NCBI GenBank assembly: GCA_029863605.1
Contig: JAOTVB010000009.1
Location: forward strand, 87,588-151,587
DNA from: Myxococcales bacterium
GTDB lineage: Bacteria; Myxococcota_A; Polyangia; Polyangiales; Houyiibacteriaceae
Length of the DNA: 64,000 nucleotides
Direction: 5' to 3'
The position numbers and the translations under genes were made by a program. The notes below the pieces were generated by a model, which made no database searches, was not told the DNA's origin, and saw nothing but the letters and a program-made list of their open reading frames with translations. Shown piece by piece: positions 37,701 through 45,920 of this stretch. Position 1 is the first letter of the stretch. Every line of letters starts with the position of its first letter.

Positions 37701-40700
37701 AAAGCTGCGGCGACGCGGTCACCGAAGGCACCGAGCAGTGCGATGACGGCGTCAACACCGGCCTCGGTCCGCTTGGATGTCTGCCGGGCTGTCTCTCGCC
37801 GGCCTCTTGTGGTGATGGTGTGGTCGAGCCGCCCGAGCTTTGCGATGATGGCGTCAACAACGGAGATGAGGGCCAATGTCTCCCCGGGTGCGCGAAGCTC
37901 CAGAGCTGCGGCGACAATCTGACCGAGGGTACCGAGCTCTGCGACGACGGCCTCAACGACGGCGGGCAGGGCGAGTGTGCGCCAGGGTGTCTGACGATTC
38001 AGACCTGCGGCGATGCGGTGGTCGAAGGGACCGAAGTCTGTGACGACGGCCTCAACGATGGCGGCGAGCTCGAGTGCGCACCGGGCTGCCAGAGCATCCA
38101 GACCTGTGGCGACGCGGTGACCGAAGGCACCGAGCAGTGTGACGACGGCGTCAACAACGGCACGGGTCTCCTCGGTTGTCTCCCGGGTTGTCTCGCGCCG
38201 GCAGCCTGCGGCGACGGGGTGGTCGAAGCCCCCGAAGTCTGTGACGACGGGATCAACGACGGTGGCGAAGGCGAGTGCTTGGCTGGCTGCGTCGGGATCC
38301 AGTCGTGTGGCGATGCGCTTACGCAGGGTACCGAGCTTTGTGACGACGGGATCAACAACGGGGATCCGGGCCAATGCGCGCCAGGCTGCTTGACGATTCA
38401 GACCTGCGGCGATGCGGTGGTCGAGGGCACCGAGGTGTGTGACGACGGGATCAACGATGGTGGCGAGCTGCAGTGTCTGCCGGGTTGTTTCGGCATCCAA
38501 AGCTGCGGCGATGCGGTCACCGAGGGCACCGAGCAGTGCGATGATGGCGTCAACACCGGCCTCGGTCCGCTTGGATGTCTGCCGGGCTGCCTGTCGCCCG
38601 CGAATTGCGGCAACGCGATCATCGAGCCGCCCGAGGTGTGTGACGACGGGATCAACAATGGTGACGAAGGTCAGTGCCTCCCCGGGTGCGCCAAGCTCCA
38701 GAGCTGCGGGGACAATCTGACCGAGGGTACCGAGCTTTGCGACGATGGCCTCAACGACGGCGGGCAGGGCGAGTGTGCGCCAGGGTGTCTGACGATTCAG
38801 ACCTGCGGCGATGCGGTGGTCGAAGGGACCGAAGTCTGTGACGACGGCCTCAACGATGGCGGCGAGCTCGAGTGCGCACCGGGCTGCCAGAGCATCCAGA
38901 CCTGTGGCGACGCGGTGACCGAAGGCACCGAGCAGTGTGACGACGGCGTCAACAACGGCACGGGTCTCCTCGGTTGTCTCCCGGGTTGTCTCGCGCCGGC
39001 AGCGTGTGGCAATGGCACGGTCGAGGTGCCGGAGGTTTGCGACGATGGCATCAACGACGGCGGCGAGGCGGAGTGTCTCCCCGGCTGCACCGGCCTTCAG
39101 AGCTGCGGCGACAACCTCACCCAGGGCACCGAGCTTTGCGACGACGGGGTGAACGACGGCGGTCAGGGCCAGTGTGCGCCAGGCTGTCTCAGCATCCAAA
39201 CCTGCGGTGACGGCGTGTCTGAGGGCACCGAGGTCTGCGACGACGGAATCAACGACGGCGGTGAAGGCCAGTGCGTAGCCGGTTGCCAAAGCATCCAGAC
39301 CTGTGGCGATGCGGTGACCGAGGGCACCGAAGCATGTGACGATGGTGTCAACGACGGCACCGGTCTCCTTGGCTGTCTCCCGGGTTGCGCCGCACCAGCC
39401 TCTTGCGGTGACAGCGTCGTGGAGCCTCCCGAGGTGTGCGATGACGGCTTCAACGACGGTGGCGAGGGTGAGTGCGTCAACTGTGTCTTGGTCCAAACCT
39501 GCGGCGACAGCGTGAAGCAAGGCACCGAGGCTTGTGACGACGGTATCAACGACGGTGGGTTTGGCGAATGCGTGCCTGGCTGCCTCAGCTTCCAGATCTG
39601 TGGCGATGGCACCGCCAACGGCACCGAGGTGTGTGACGACGGAACGAATAATGGCGGCGAGGCCGAGTGCCTCCCGGGTTGTCTCGGTATCCAAAGCTGT
39701 GGCGACGGCGTCACCGAGGGCAGCGAAGCCTGCGACGACGCGGTCAACGATGGCACCGGTCCGCTCGGTTGCCTTGCGGGCTGCACACCACCGGCAAGCT
39801 GCGGTGACGGCGTGGTCGAAGGTCTCGAGCTCTGCGATGACGGCTCCAACGATGGCGGCGAGGGCGAGTGCCTCGGCTGCACCGTGATCCAGACCTGCGG
39901 TGACGCGATCACCGAGGGTACGGAGCAGTGCGACGACGGAGTGAACAACGGTACCGGACCCCTCGGCTGTCTCGCCGGCTGCACGGCCGCTGCCAACTGC
40001 GGCAACGGCATTGTCGAGGTTCCCGAGGTCTGCGACGACGGCTTCAACGACGGCGGCGAAGCCCAGTGTCTCCCGGGCTGCACCGGTCTTCAGAGCTGCG
40101 GCGACAACATCACGCAGGGCACGGAATTCTGCGATGACGGCCTCAATGACGGCGGCCCCGGAGAGTGCGTGGCGGGTTGTTTGAGCCTCCAGAACTGCGG
40201 CGACGGCGTGACCAACGGCACCGAGGTCTGTGACGACGGCTTCAACGACGGCGGTGATAATGAATGCTTGGCAGGTTGCACTCGGATCCAGGTCTGCGGT
40301 GACGCGGTCACCGAGGGCACCGAAGCCTGCGATGACGGCGTGAACAACGGCACCGGGCCCGGCCTCTGTCTCCCGGGTTGTGCTCCGCCCGCAAACTGCG
40401 GTGATAGCGTCGTCGAACCGCCTGAGGTCTGCGATGACGGCTTCAACGACGGCGGCGACCTCGAGTGCTTCGCATGCACGGTCATCCAGACCTGTGGCAA
40501 CGCCGTCACCGAGGGTACCGAGGCCTGTGACGACGGCGTGAATGACGGCACCGGCCCGTTGCTCTGCCTCGCCGGTTGCCAGCCGCCCTCGGTTTGTGGG
40601 GACAGCGTGGTCGAGGGGCTCGAAGCCTGCGACGACGGGGTCAACGATGGCGGCGAGGGCGAGTGCCTTGCCGGTTGCGGCGGCCTCCAAGTTTGTGGTG

Positions 40701-42577
40701 ACGTCGCCATCAACGGCACCGAGGTGTGCGATGACGGCGTCAACGACGGCGGCGAGGGCGAGTGCATCGCGGGTTGCGTGGCCATCCAAAGCTGTGGCGA
40801 CGCAGTGACGAACGGGACCGAGGCCTGCGACGACGGCGTCAACAACGGCACGGGCCCGCTCAACTGCCTGCCCGGATGCACCGCGCCCGCAAGCTGTGGC
40901 GACGCTACCGTGGAGCCACCCGAGGTCTGCGACGACGGAATCAACGACGGCGGTGATCTCGAGTGTCTACCGGGTTGCACTGGTGTCCAGACTTGCGGTG
41001 ACACCCTGGTCCAAGGGACCGAGGTCTGTGACGACGGCGTCAACGACGGTGGTCCAGGGCAGTGCGTGGCTGGCTGCCTAGGCATTCAGGTTTGCGGCGA
41101 TGGCGTGCCCAATGGTACCGAGGTCTGCGACGACGGCATCAACGACGGAGGCGAGGGCGAGTGTCTCGGTGGTTGTCAAAGGATCCAGATTTGCGGCGAC
41201 AACATCACCGAAGGCACCGAGCTTTGCGACGACGGCGTCAACGATGGCACGGGCCCACGGCTCTGTCTGCCGGGCTGCGATGCACCTGCGGCTTGCGGCG
41301 ATAGCGTCGTCGAGGGGCTTGAGGTCTGCGATGACGGGGTCAACGACGGCGGCGACGGCGAGTGTTTTGGTTGTAGCTTGATTCAAGTCTGCGGTGACGG
41401 GGTAGTCGAAGGCTCCGAGGTCTGTGACGACACCGTCAACGACGGTGGCCCGGGAGAATGCCTACCTGGCTGCGAAAGCGTCCAGACCTGCGGCGACGGT
41501 GTCGCGAATGGCACCGAGGTCTGCGACGATGGCACCAACGACGGCGGTGAGAACCAGTGCCTAGCTGGATGCAACAAGATTCAGCGCTGCGGCGACGGCG
41601 CGGCCGATGGCACCGAAGCCTGTGACGACGGCATCAACGACGGCGGCAATGGCGAGTGCCTGACCTGCGCCTTCATTCAAAGCTGTGGCGATGCCAACAT
41701 CGAAGGCACCGAGCAGTGCGACGATGGCCTCAACAACGGAACAGGGCCACTCGGTTGTCTCGCGGGCTGCCTGTCACCGGTGCCGGCCTGCGGCGATCTG
41801 GTAGTAGTCCTGCCTGAGATCTGTGACGATGGTATCAATACCGGTGGCGAGGCGCTCTGCTGGTGGTGCTTCACGACGCAGTCATGCGGCGATGGCTTCA
41901 TCCAGGGCACCGAAGAGTGCGACGACGGTGTGAATGATGGCACCGGTCCGCTCGGCTGCCTGGCCGGCTGTTTCCGACCTCCCTTCTGCGGCAACGGCGT
42001 GCTCGAGGCGACCGAGGTTTGCGACGACGGCGTCAACGATGGCGGCCCGGGGCAGTGCGTCGCCGGCTGCCTCGCCATTCAGGTTTGTGGCGACGGAATC
42101 ACCAACGGTAACGAGGTTTGTGACGACGGCATCAATGACGGTGGCGAAGGCGAGTGTTTTGCTTGTTTCTTCATACAGATCTGCGGCGACGGTCTCACCA
42201 TGGGTACCGAAATTTGTGATGACGGCCAGAACGACGGCTTTGGTCCGCTCGGCTGTCTGCCCGGCTGTGCGGCACCTGCTGTTTGCGGGGATAGCGTGGT
42301 GGAGCCACCCGAGGCCTGCGACGACGGCATCAATCTCGGCGGTGAAGGGCTGTGTATCCCGGGTTGTAGCGCCATTCAGAGTTGCGGCGATTTGGTGACC
42401 AACGGCACCGAGGTCTGCGACGACGGCATCAACGACGGCGGCGAGGGCGAGTGTCTGAGCTGCACCCGTATCCAAACCTGTGGCGACGCCGTCACCGAGG
42501 GCACCGAGCAGTGCGACGACGGCGTCAACGATGGAACGGGCCCGCTCGGCTGTCTGCCCGGCTGTCTCTCACCCTAG
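34724..42577 (+). CDS. Giant surface lipoprotein with 72 cysteine-rich DUF4215 repeats
   Basis: 2617 aa. The ATG at 34724 gives a lipoprotein signal with LSAC (Cys17); a TTG nine codons earlier is unlikely. Residues ~20-135 are an uncharacterised beta-rich part, and ~140-230 contain VMATDPDG as in cadherin/PKD-type domains. From residue 233 to the end run 72 tandem repeats of 31-34 residues with the core CGDxxxxGTExCDDGxNDGG and a second Cys pair in a CxxGC motif, the 'Myxococcus cysteine-rich repeat' (DUF4215) type. Each has four cysteines, so about 288 in all. The repeats are Asp/Gly-rich and may bind calcium (inference). There is no C-terminal anchor; the protein ends at a repeat boundary. 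It probably forms a disulfide-braced, extended structure on the cell surface. Its exact role is unknown. Confidence 0.9.
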   Translation: MGPRFVALVALTFVLSACAAEGEQQQTSVRVTVELSAEEIGADRLEYIVSHPTELPDFIVGNIEVTSDTTTFSLTSLPVANNYTLSLGVYRDTGERFCDGSANFDIVDGETTLLAMILTCSTSMGNPGGEIGVSVTFQLNYCPVIEDVDVGASAFLGDTIDLSVMATDPDGTAPLQISWSAPLGSIANSTAAVATYTCASVGPDVILLNVSDTDTACDQDRQFLVTCLPSPLCGDGVAEREEVCDDGANDGGEGECLPGCLKIQACGDVITDGTEVCDDGQNDGGEGECLPGCTKLQLCGDAVTDGTEECDDGQNDGVGPLGCLPGCLFPATCGDGITEPPEVCDDSINNGGELECLNCTSVQTCGDGISEGTEFCDDGFNDGGEGECLANCVGFQVCGDVLTQGTEECDDGVNNGTGPLGCLPGCLSPASCGNGTVEVPEICDDGINDGGEGECLGCLLVQSCGDSLTQGTEVCDDGINDGGSGQCTAGCLAIQVCGDGIVNGTEFCDDAVNNGDEGQCLPGCFGVQSCGDNVTQGTELCDDGINNGDPGQCAPGCLTFQNCGDGVVEGTELCDDSFNDGGEGECAPGCFTIQTCGDAVTEGTEECDDGVNNGLGPLGCLAGCLAPASCGNGTIEVPEACDDGFNDGGEGECLSGCIGIQSCGDNLRQGTELCDDGVNDGDPGQCAPGCLSFETCGDGVAEGKELCDDGLNDGGEGECAPGCVTIQTCGDAVTEGTEECDDGVNTGVGPLGCLAGCLSPAACGNAIVEVPEVCDDGTNDGGEGECLANCVGIQVCGDNLRQGTELCDDGVNNGDPGQCAPGCLTIQTCGDGVTEGTELCDDGFNDGGEGECAPGCFTIQTCGDAVTEGTEQCDDGTNDGTGLLGCLPGCLAPAACGDGVVEAPEVCDDGFNDGGEGECLAGCVGIQSCGDSLTQGTELCDDGVNDGGQGQCAPGCLTIQTCGDAVVEGTEVCDDGTNDGGEAQCLPGCFGIQSCGDAVTEGTEQCDDGVNTGLGPLGCLPGCLSPASCGDGVVEPPELCDDGVNNGDEGQCLPGCAKLQSCGDNLTEGTELCDDGLNDGGQGECAPGCLTIQTCGDAVVEGTEVCDDGLNDGGELECAPGCQSIQTCGDAVTEGTEQCDDGVNNGTGLLGCLPGCLAPAACGDGVVEAPEVCDDGINDGGEGECLAGCVGIQSCGDALTQGTELCDDGINNGDPGQCAPGCLTIQTCGDAVVEGTEVCDDGINDGGELQCLPGCFGIQSCGDAVTEGTEQCDDGVNTGLGPLGCLPGCLSPANCGNAIIEPPEVCDDGINNGDEGQCLPGCAKLQSCGDNLTEGTELCDDGLNDGGQGECAPGCLTIQTCGDAVVEGTEVCDDGLNDGGELECAPGCQSIQTCGDAVTEGTEQCDDGVNNGTGLLGCLPGCLAPAACGNGTVEVPEVCDDGINDGGEAECLPGCTGLQSCGDNLTQGTELCDDGVNDGGQGQCAPGCLSIQTCGDGVSEGTEVCDDGINDGGEGQCVAGCQSIQTCGDAVTEGTEACDDGVNDGTGLLGCLPGCAAPASCGDSVVEPPEVCDDGFNDGGEGECVNCVLVQTCGDSVKQGTEACDDGINDGGFGECVPGCLSFQICGDGTANGTEVCDDGTNNGGEAECLPGCLGIQSCGDGVTEGSEACDDAVNDGTGPLGCLAGCTPPASCGDGVVEGLELCDDGSNDGGEGECLGCTVIQTCGDAITEGTEQCDDGVNNGTGPLGCLAGCTAAANCGNGIVEVPEVCDDGFNDGGEAQCLPGCTGLQSCGDNITQGTEFCDDGLNDGGPGECVAGCLSLQNCGDGVTNGTEVCDDGFNDGGDNECLAGCTRIQVCGDAVTEGTEACDDGVNNGTGPGLCLPGCAPPANCGDSVVEPPEVCDDGFNDGGDLECFACTVIQTCGNAVTEGTEACDDGVNDGTGPLLCLAGCQPPSVCGDSVVEGLEACDDGVNDGGEGECLAGCGGLQVCGDVAINGTEVCDDGVNDGGEGECIAGCVAIQSCGDAVTNGTEACDDGVNNGTGPLNCLPGCTAPASCGDATVEPPEVCDDGINDGGDLECLPGCTGVQTCGDTLVQGTEVCDDGVNDGGPGQCVAGCLGIQVCGDGVPNGTEVCDDGINDGGEGECLGGCQRIQICGDNITEGTELCDDGVNDGTGPRLCLPGCDAPAACGDSVVEGLEVCDDGVNDGGDGECFGCSLIQVCGDGVVEGSEVCDDTVNDGGPGECLPGCESVQTCGDGVANGTEVCDDGTNDGGENQCLAGCNKIQRCGDGAADGTEACDDGINDGGNGECLTCAFIQSCGDANIEGTEQCDDGLNNGTGPLGCLAGCLSPVPACGDLVVVLPEICDDGINTGGEALCWWCFTTQSCGDGFIQGTEECDDGVNDGTGPLGCLAGCFRPPFCGNGVLEATEVCDDGVNDGGPGQCVAGCLAIQVCGDGITNGNEVCDDGINDGGEGECFACFFIQICGDGLTMGTEICDDGQNDGFGPLGCLPGCAAPAVCGDSVVEPPEACDDGINLGGEGLCIPGCSAIQSCGDLVTNGTEVCDDGINDGGEGECLSCTRIQTCGDAVTEGTEQCDDGVNDGTGPLGCLPGCLSP
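37949..38205 (+). repeat. First copy of an exact 257-bp repeat within the giant gene
   Basis: Identical base for base to 38747-39003, offset 798 bp (266 codons, eight repeat units). It begins inside unit 26 and ends in unit 28. Flanking sequence is similar but diverged. Confidence 0.9.
38747..39003 (+). repeat. Second copy of an exact 257-bp repeat within the giant gene
   Basis: Partner of 37949-38205 at an offset of 798 bp. Covers parts of units 34-36. No mismatch seen on reading both copies. Confidence 0.9.
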
Positions 42578-42595
42578 TCAGCAGCACGTGGCGTT

Positions 42596-43741
42596 CTACG
42601 CCCGGAGGCGCTTGGACAGCTCTTCGTGCCACCAGTAGATCGGCGCTTCTTCCGTGCCGCACGTCAAAAACTCGTTGGCTCCGCTCCCGATGCCCTTTTG
42701 GATCTGCTCGCAGACCCAGAGATCTTCTTTGTCGAACACGCCATTTTGGATCAGCTCGTAGTTGAGCTCCCAGTGCGCGCGCGCCTTTTCGGTCTTTGGG
42801 GCCTCGGGGATGATCAGGTCGTGCTCCCAATAGATCTCGTCGATCGACAACGGATAAACGGTGGCTCTGCTGACGAAATCTGGCTGCACGACGAAGATCG
42901 TGTTGGGGAAAAATACATACGTTGGCGTGGCGATGTCGCGGATGTTCTCGATCGCGTCGTTTTCGATCGCGTCGGAGAAGCCGCTTCGACCCACGATGGA
43001 GCGCACGTGCGGACCGGCAGCCTCGGTGAAGCTCTGGTGGTCCTGAAAGTACGGGCCGACCGTGTTCTTGTGGAGATGGCGGACGTGGTAGCCGTCGAGG
43101 AACGCCTCCATCACGATCTTCCAGTTGGTGCGCCTGGTGGCTGTGCCGCGCCGAAAGACCACATGGGTGTCCAGCTTCAGCGGTTGGAGGTCGGCTTCGA
43201 GCGGATCGAGGAAGGAGTCGAAGTCGTAGTCGTCGCCAGGAGTCGCCACGACCCAAACGAAGCCAAATCGTTCGTGGACTGGGACCGAGACGAGATTGTG
43301 CGCTTCCTTTTCGAGCGATGGGAAGAGCTCCTGCTTGGGGACGTTCACCAGCTTGCCATCGATGTCGTAGTTCCAGCCGTGATAGCGACAAAGGAAGCCC
43401 TTGCGGACCTTGCAGAACCCTTCGTCTTCGAGCAGCCGCGTCCCGCGATGGCGACACACATTGAACATCGCGCGAAGCGCACCCTCGCGATTGCGCAGGA
43501 TCATGAGCGGCGCCCCCAACGCGTCGTGGACTAGGCAGGAACCTGGCGACGCGAGCTGCGAGACGTGCGCCACGACGACCGGAAGCTCACGCAGCAGCCT
43601 TCGCTCTTCTTCGAAAAGCGCCTCATCCGTGTAGCACTTCGTCGGAATCTCGAACTCGGAGACAGGTGGCTTCAGCCGTCCTTGGTACACCGCCGTGAGC
43701 TCTCGAAGAAGGCGATCGTAAACCGGGGGGTGGGTGGACAC
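42596..43741 (-). CDS. Rieske non-haem iron oxygenase, alpha subunit
   Basis: 381 aa. The Rieske [2Fe-2S] site is CRHRG then CRYHGW at about residues 95-120. The catalytic iron ligands lie in NWKIVMEAFLDGYHVRHLH (two histidines) with an aspartate supplied later in the domain. This is the aromatic-ring-hydroxylating dioxygenase alpha type, but related enzymes demethylate glycine betaine or oxidise carnitine-like substrates. No reductase or beta subunit gene is adjacent, so electrons would come from elsewhere. It is convergent with the giant lipoprotein gene. Confidence 0.9.
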   Translation of the reverse strand: MSTHPPVYDRLLRELTAVYQGRLKPPVSEFEIPTKCYTDEALFEEERRLLRELPVVVAHVSQLASPGSCLVHDALGAPLMILRNREGALRAMFNVCRHRGTRLLEDEGFCKVRKGFLCRYHGWNYDIDGKLVNVPKQELFPSLEKEAHNLVSVPVHERFGFVWVVATPGDDYDFDSFLDPLEADLQPLKLDTHVVFRRGTATRRTNWKIVMEAFLDGYHVRHLHKNTVGPYFQDHQSFTEAAGPHVRSIVGRSGFSDAIENDAIENIRDIATPTYVFFPNTIFVVQPDFVSRATVYPLSIDEIYWEHDLIIPEAPKTEKARAHWELNYELIQNGVFDKEDLWVCEQIQKGIGSGANEFLTCGTEEAPIYWWHEELSKRLRA

Positions 43742-43906
43742 GCGATGAGAAGCTTACACCGAAGGCCGCATGCGCAAATGCGGCACCTCCCTGCACCCCG
43801 CATTTAGTGGTCTTCGAGCACATCGGGAACAGGGGGGCTTCGTGGGGCGATTTGATCGGTAGACACGCTGCTCCTCGCATGAGAGTGATAGAATAGGCAA
43901 ATCACG

Positions 43907-44983
43907 ATGACGATGGAAATGACCGAACCGAGGACCGGACCGACCCGGTCGACCAGCTACCGGTCCCAAGGTGAGCTCCCGTTGGTAATTCATGCGGACG
44001 GCAACCCTGGGGTCGAAAGTCTCGTCGCATGGCTCACCAGCCAGGCGGATCACGTACGCGAACAACTCACCCGGCATGGGGCGATCCTTTTCAGAGGCTT
44101 CGACGTCACCGAGGCGAACGACTTCGAGCGCATTGCGCGCGGGATCGATGACGGCCTTCAGAACGAGTACCTCGGGCTTTCGCCGCGTAATGCCATCACC
44201 GATTACGTGTTTACCGCGAGCGAGATTCCGAGCTTATTTCCGATCCCCGAGCACAACGAAATGAGCTTCGTCTCGAGCCCTCCAAGAAGCGTCTTCTTTT
44301 GGTGCAAGACCGAGCCTGCGGCGGGGAGCGGTGAGACGCCTCTCGTCGACATGCGGAGGGTCTACAAAGACCTCGACCCAGAAGTGAGAGAACGCTTCGA
44401 GAAGCGCGGCATCCGAATCGTGCGAAACTACCGGGCGCCGGGCCAACAGCGGCCGTGGGATCTCACGCAGCTCAAGCCATGGGTCGACATGTTTCAGACG
44501 ACCGACCGCGCGATCGTCGAAGAGAAATGCGCGAGAGAGAACTTCACACCGATTTGGGGAGACGACAACTCACTCAAGCTGCTCAGCTCGCAGCCTGCGG
44601 TCAAGGCCCACCCGAGAACCGGCGAGATGGTCTGGTTCAACCACGCCGCGGTGTTTCACACTTCGAATGGGGACGGAGAGCTTCGCCGAATCTTTCTCCT
44701 GAGGCCTTCGATCCGAAGCTTTCTCGCCTGGATCGCCGGGAAAACGTTCACCGAAGCCCAGCGGCGGCTGCGGAACCCCGATGACCTGCCGATGCATTGT
44801 ACTTACGGGGACGGGACGGTGATTCCGGATTCGGACATGGAAGCCGTGCGAGACGCGATCTGGAAGAACCTGGTGATCACGCCTTGGCAAAACGGGGATG
44901 TCCTCGCGATCGACAACGACTCCACCGGCCACGGGCGGCTGCCTTTTGTCGGGCCTCGGATGATCGCTGTCGCCTGGGCCTAG
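43907..44983 (+). CDS. TauD/TfdA-like Fe(II)/2-oxoglutarate dioxygenase
   Basis: 358 aa. The iron facial triad is suggested by HNEMSF (His-x-Glu, residues ~116-118) and the distal His in TGHGRLPF near the C-terminus, with the Arg-like 2-oxoglutarate contact in GRLPFVGPR. The order fits the TauD/clavaminate-synthase-like family, which hydroxylates small molecules. It is divergent from the Rieske oxygenase gene, 165 nt apart, so both may answer the same signal. The DUF488 gene follows within 7 nt. The substrate is unknown. Confidence 0.87.
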   Translation: MTMEMTEPRTGPTRSTSYRSQGELPLVIHADGNPGVESLVAWLTSQADHVREQLTRHGAILFRGFDVTEANDFERIARGIDDGLQNEYLGLSPRNAITDYVFTASEIPSLFPIPEHNEMSFVSSPPRSVFFWCKTEPAAGSGETPLVDMRRVYKDLDPEVRERFEKRGIRIVRNYRAPGQQRPWDLTQLKPWVDMFQTTDRAIVEEKCARENFTPIWGDDNSLKLLSSQPAVKAHPRTGEMVWFNHAAVFHTSNGDGELRRIFLLRPSIRSFLAWIAGKTFTEAQRRLRNPDDLPMHCTYGDGTVIPDSDMEAVRDAIWKNLVITPWQNGDVLAIDNDSTGHGRLPFVGPRMIAVAWA

Positions 44984-44989
44984 GGCGCG

Positions 44990-45337
44990 GTGAATGTGCA
45001 GATCAAGCGGGTCTATGACCCAGTCGAGGACGGAGACGGATTTCGCGTCCTGGTCGATCGCCTTTGGCCGCGCGGGCTTTCCCGGGAAGATGCCGCGATC
45101 GATCTATGGGTCAAAGACCTCGCACCCTCGACCGAGCTCCGTCGTTGGTTTCACAGCGATGCGGGAAACTGGACGGAATTCAAGAAGCGATATGACCGCG
45201 AGCTGTCGGCCCACGAGGACGCTGCGGTCGAGCTCCGAAAGCAGATCGGTCGACGGAAGGCGACGTTCCTCTATGCGTCGAAGGCGGTCGCCCGCAACCA
45301 CGCCCACCTGTTGAAGGCTTATCTGGAAAAGCTCTAA
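44990..45337 (+). CDS. DUF488 family protein
   Basis: 115 aa from a GTG start. The N-terminus IKRVYDPVEDGDGFRVLVDRLWPRGLSRE and the later LWVKDLAPSTELRRWF are the hallmarks of DUF488 proteins (YeaO-like), whose function is unknown. It is a small cytoplasmic protein, 6 nt downstream of the TauD-like gene, and ends with a 4-base overlap with a convergent lipoprotein gene. Confidence 0.88.
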   Translation: MNVQIKRVYDPVEDGDGFRVLVDRLWPRGLSREDAAIDLWVKDLAPSTELRRWFHSDAGNWTEFKKRYDRELSAHEDAAVELRKQIGRRKATFLYASKAVARNHAHLLKAYLEKL

Positions 45338-45801
45338 GGGACGGGGAAGCCGGCGCAGGGCTCGAACACCTCGTTGCATTGGTCGCTCACCGCAGCGATG
45401 CAACTACCGCATTCGGTTGACATGGGGTTGGTACAGTCGCTGATGCACTCTTGTAAGATACACTCGGTCACGAGGCCGATGCAGAGCCCGCAGTCCTGTG
45501 GAAGCGCAACCTCCTCTTCGAGGCATTCCGCAACGCATCGTGCGACTTCCATCAGAGCACAACCTCGGCTGCTCAGGAGACATTGGTCCGTCACGAGGGC
45601 TTCGATGTCTTCGATCCCCCCGAGTACACCGAGGTCATCGAGACAGGCATCGCCCCCAAGGCCACCCGCGCCGCCCATGCCAGCCGCGCCGGCCATGCCA
45701 CCCGCGCCGGCCATTCCCGATGTGCTCTCGCCGCATCCGATGAGGGCGATGCTCAAGCTTGCGACGCAAACCAAGGAGCCCAAGATATTGGCTCGAATCA
45801 C
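45334..45801 (-). CDS. Cysteine-rich lipoprotein, unknown function
   Basis: 155 aa from the GTG at 45801, preferred over a GTG 12 codons upstream because AGAAG precedes it. Signal peptide with ALIGC lipobox (Cys23) and a Gly/Ala/Met linker (MAGAGGMAGAAGMGG). The mature C-terminal domain has about 14 cysteines in two- and three-residue groupings (CALMEVARCVAEC, CGLCIGLVTEC), suggesting a disulfide-rich fold outside the cytoplasm. No family recognised; it belongs to the same style of surface lipoproteins as those at 0.9-2.6 and 33.7 kb. Confidence 0.65.
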   Translation of the reverse strand: MIRANILGSLVCVASLSIALIGCGESTSGMAGAGGMAGAAGMGGAGGLGGDACLDDLGVLGGIEDIEALVTDQCLLSSRGCALMEVARCVAECLEEEVALPQDCGLCIGLVTECILQECISDCTNPMSTECGSCIAAVSDQCNEVFEPCAGFPVP

Positions 45802-45920
45802 GGCCGTTCTTCTATCACATCGCAACTGACTTGGCACCGTCGACCGCTGGTTGAGGCGGGCTCGCCGTGCCGAAAACTACTTGTGACCGGGCAAACGTGG
45901 TTTCTTGAGTCCTGTTTGCC

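Larger units (their letters stand above)
35420..42574 (+). repeat. Tandem array of 72 imperfect ~99-bp units coding the DUF4215 repeats
   Basis: Counting the CGD/CGN...CDD cores gives 72 units averaging 33 codons (7155 bp). Longer units containing a G(T/L/V)GxLGC segment occur 20 times: at every fourth position from unit 12 to unit 44 (36509-39799), then less regularly. Units of 32 codons lacking the PG step (for example units 4, 7 and 41) are interspersed. Confidence 0.92.

Noticed and set aside
34754-40789. Very long open frames on the minus strand opposite the repeat gene (up to 1263 codons)
   Set aside because: They arise because the repeated GAC/GGC-rich codons of the sense gene leave no stop on the other strand. 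They lack a signal, domain or start region and disappear where repeats diverge.
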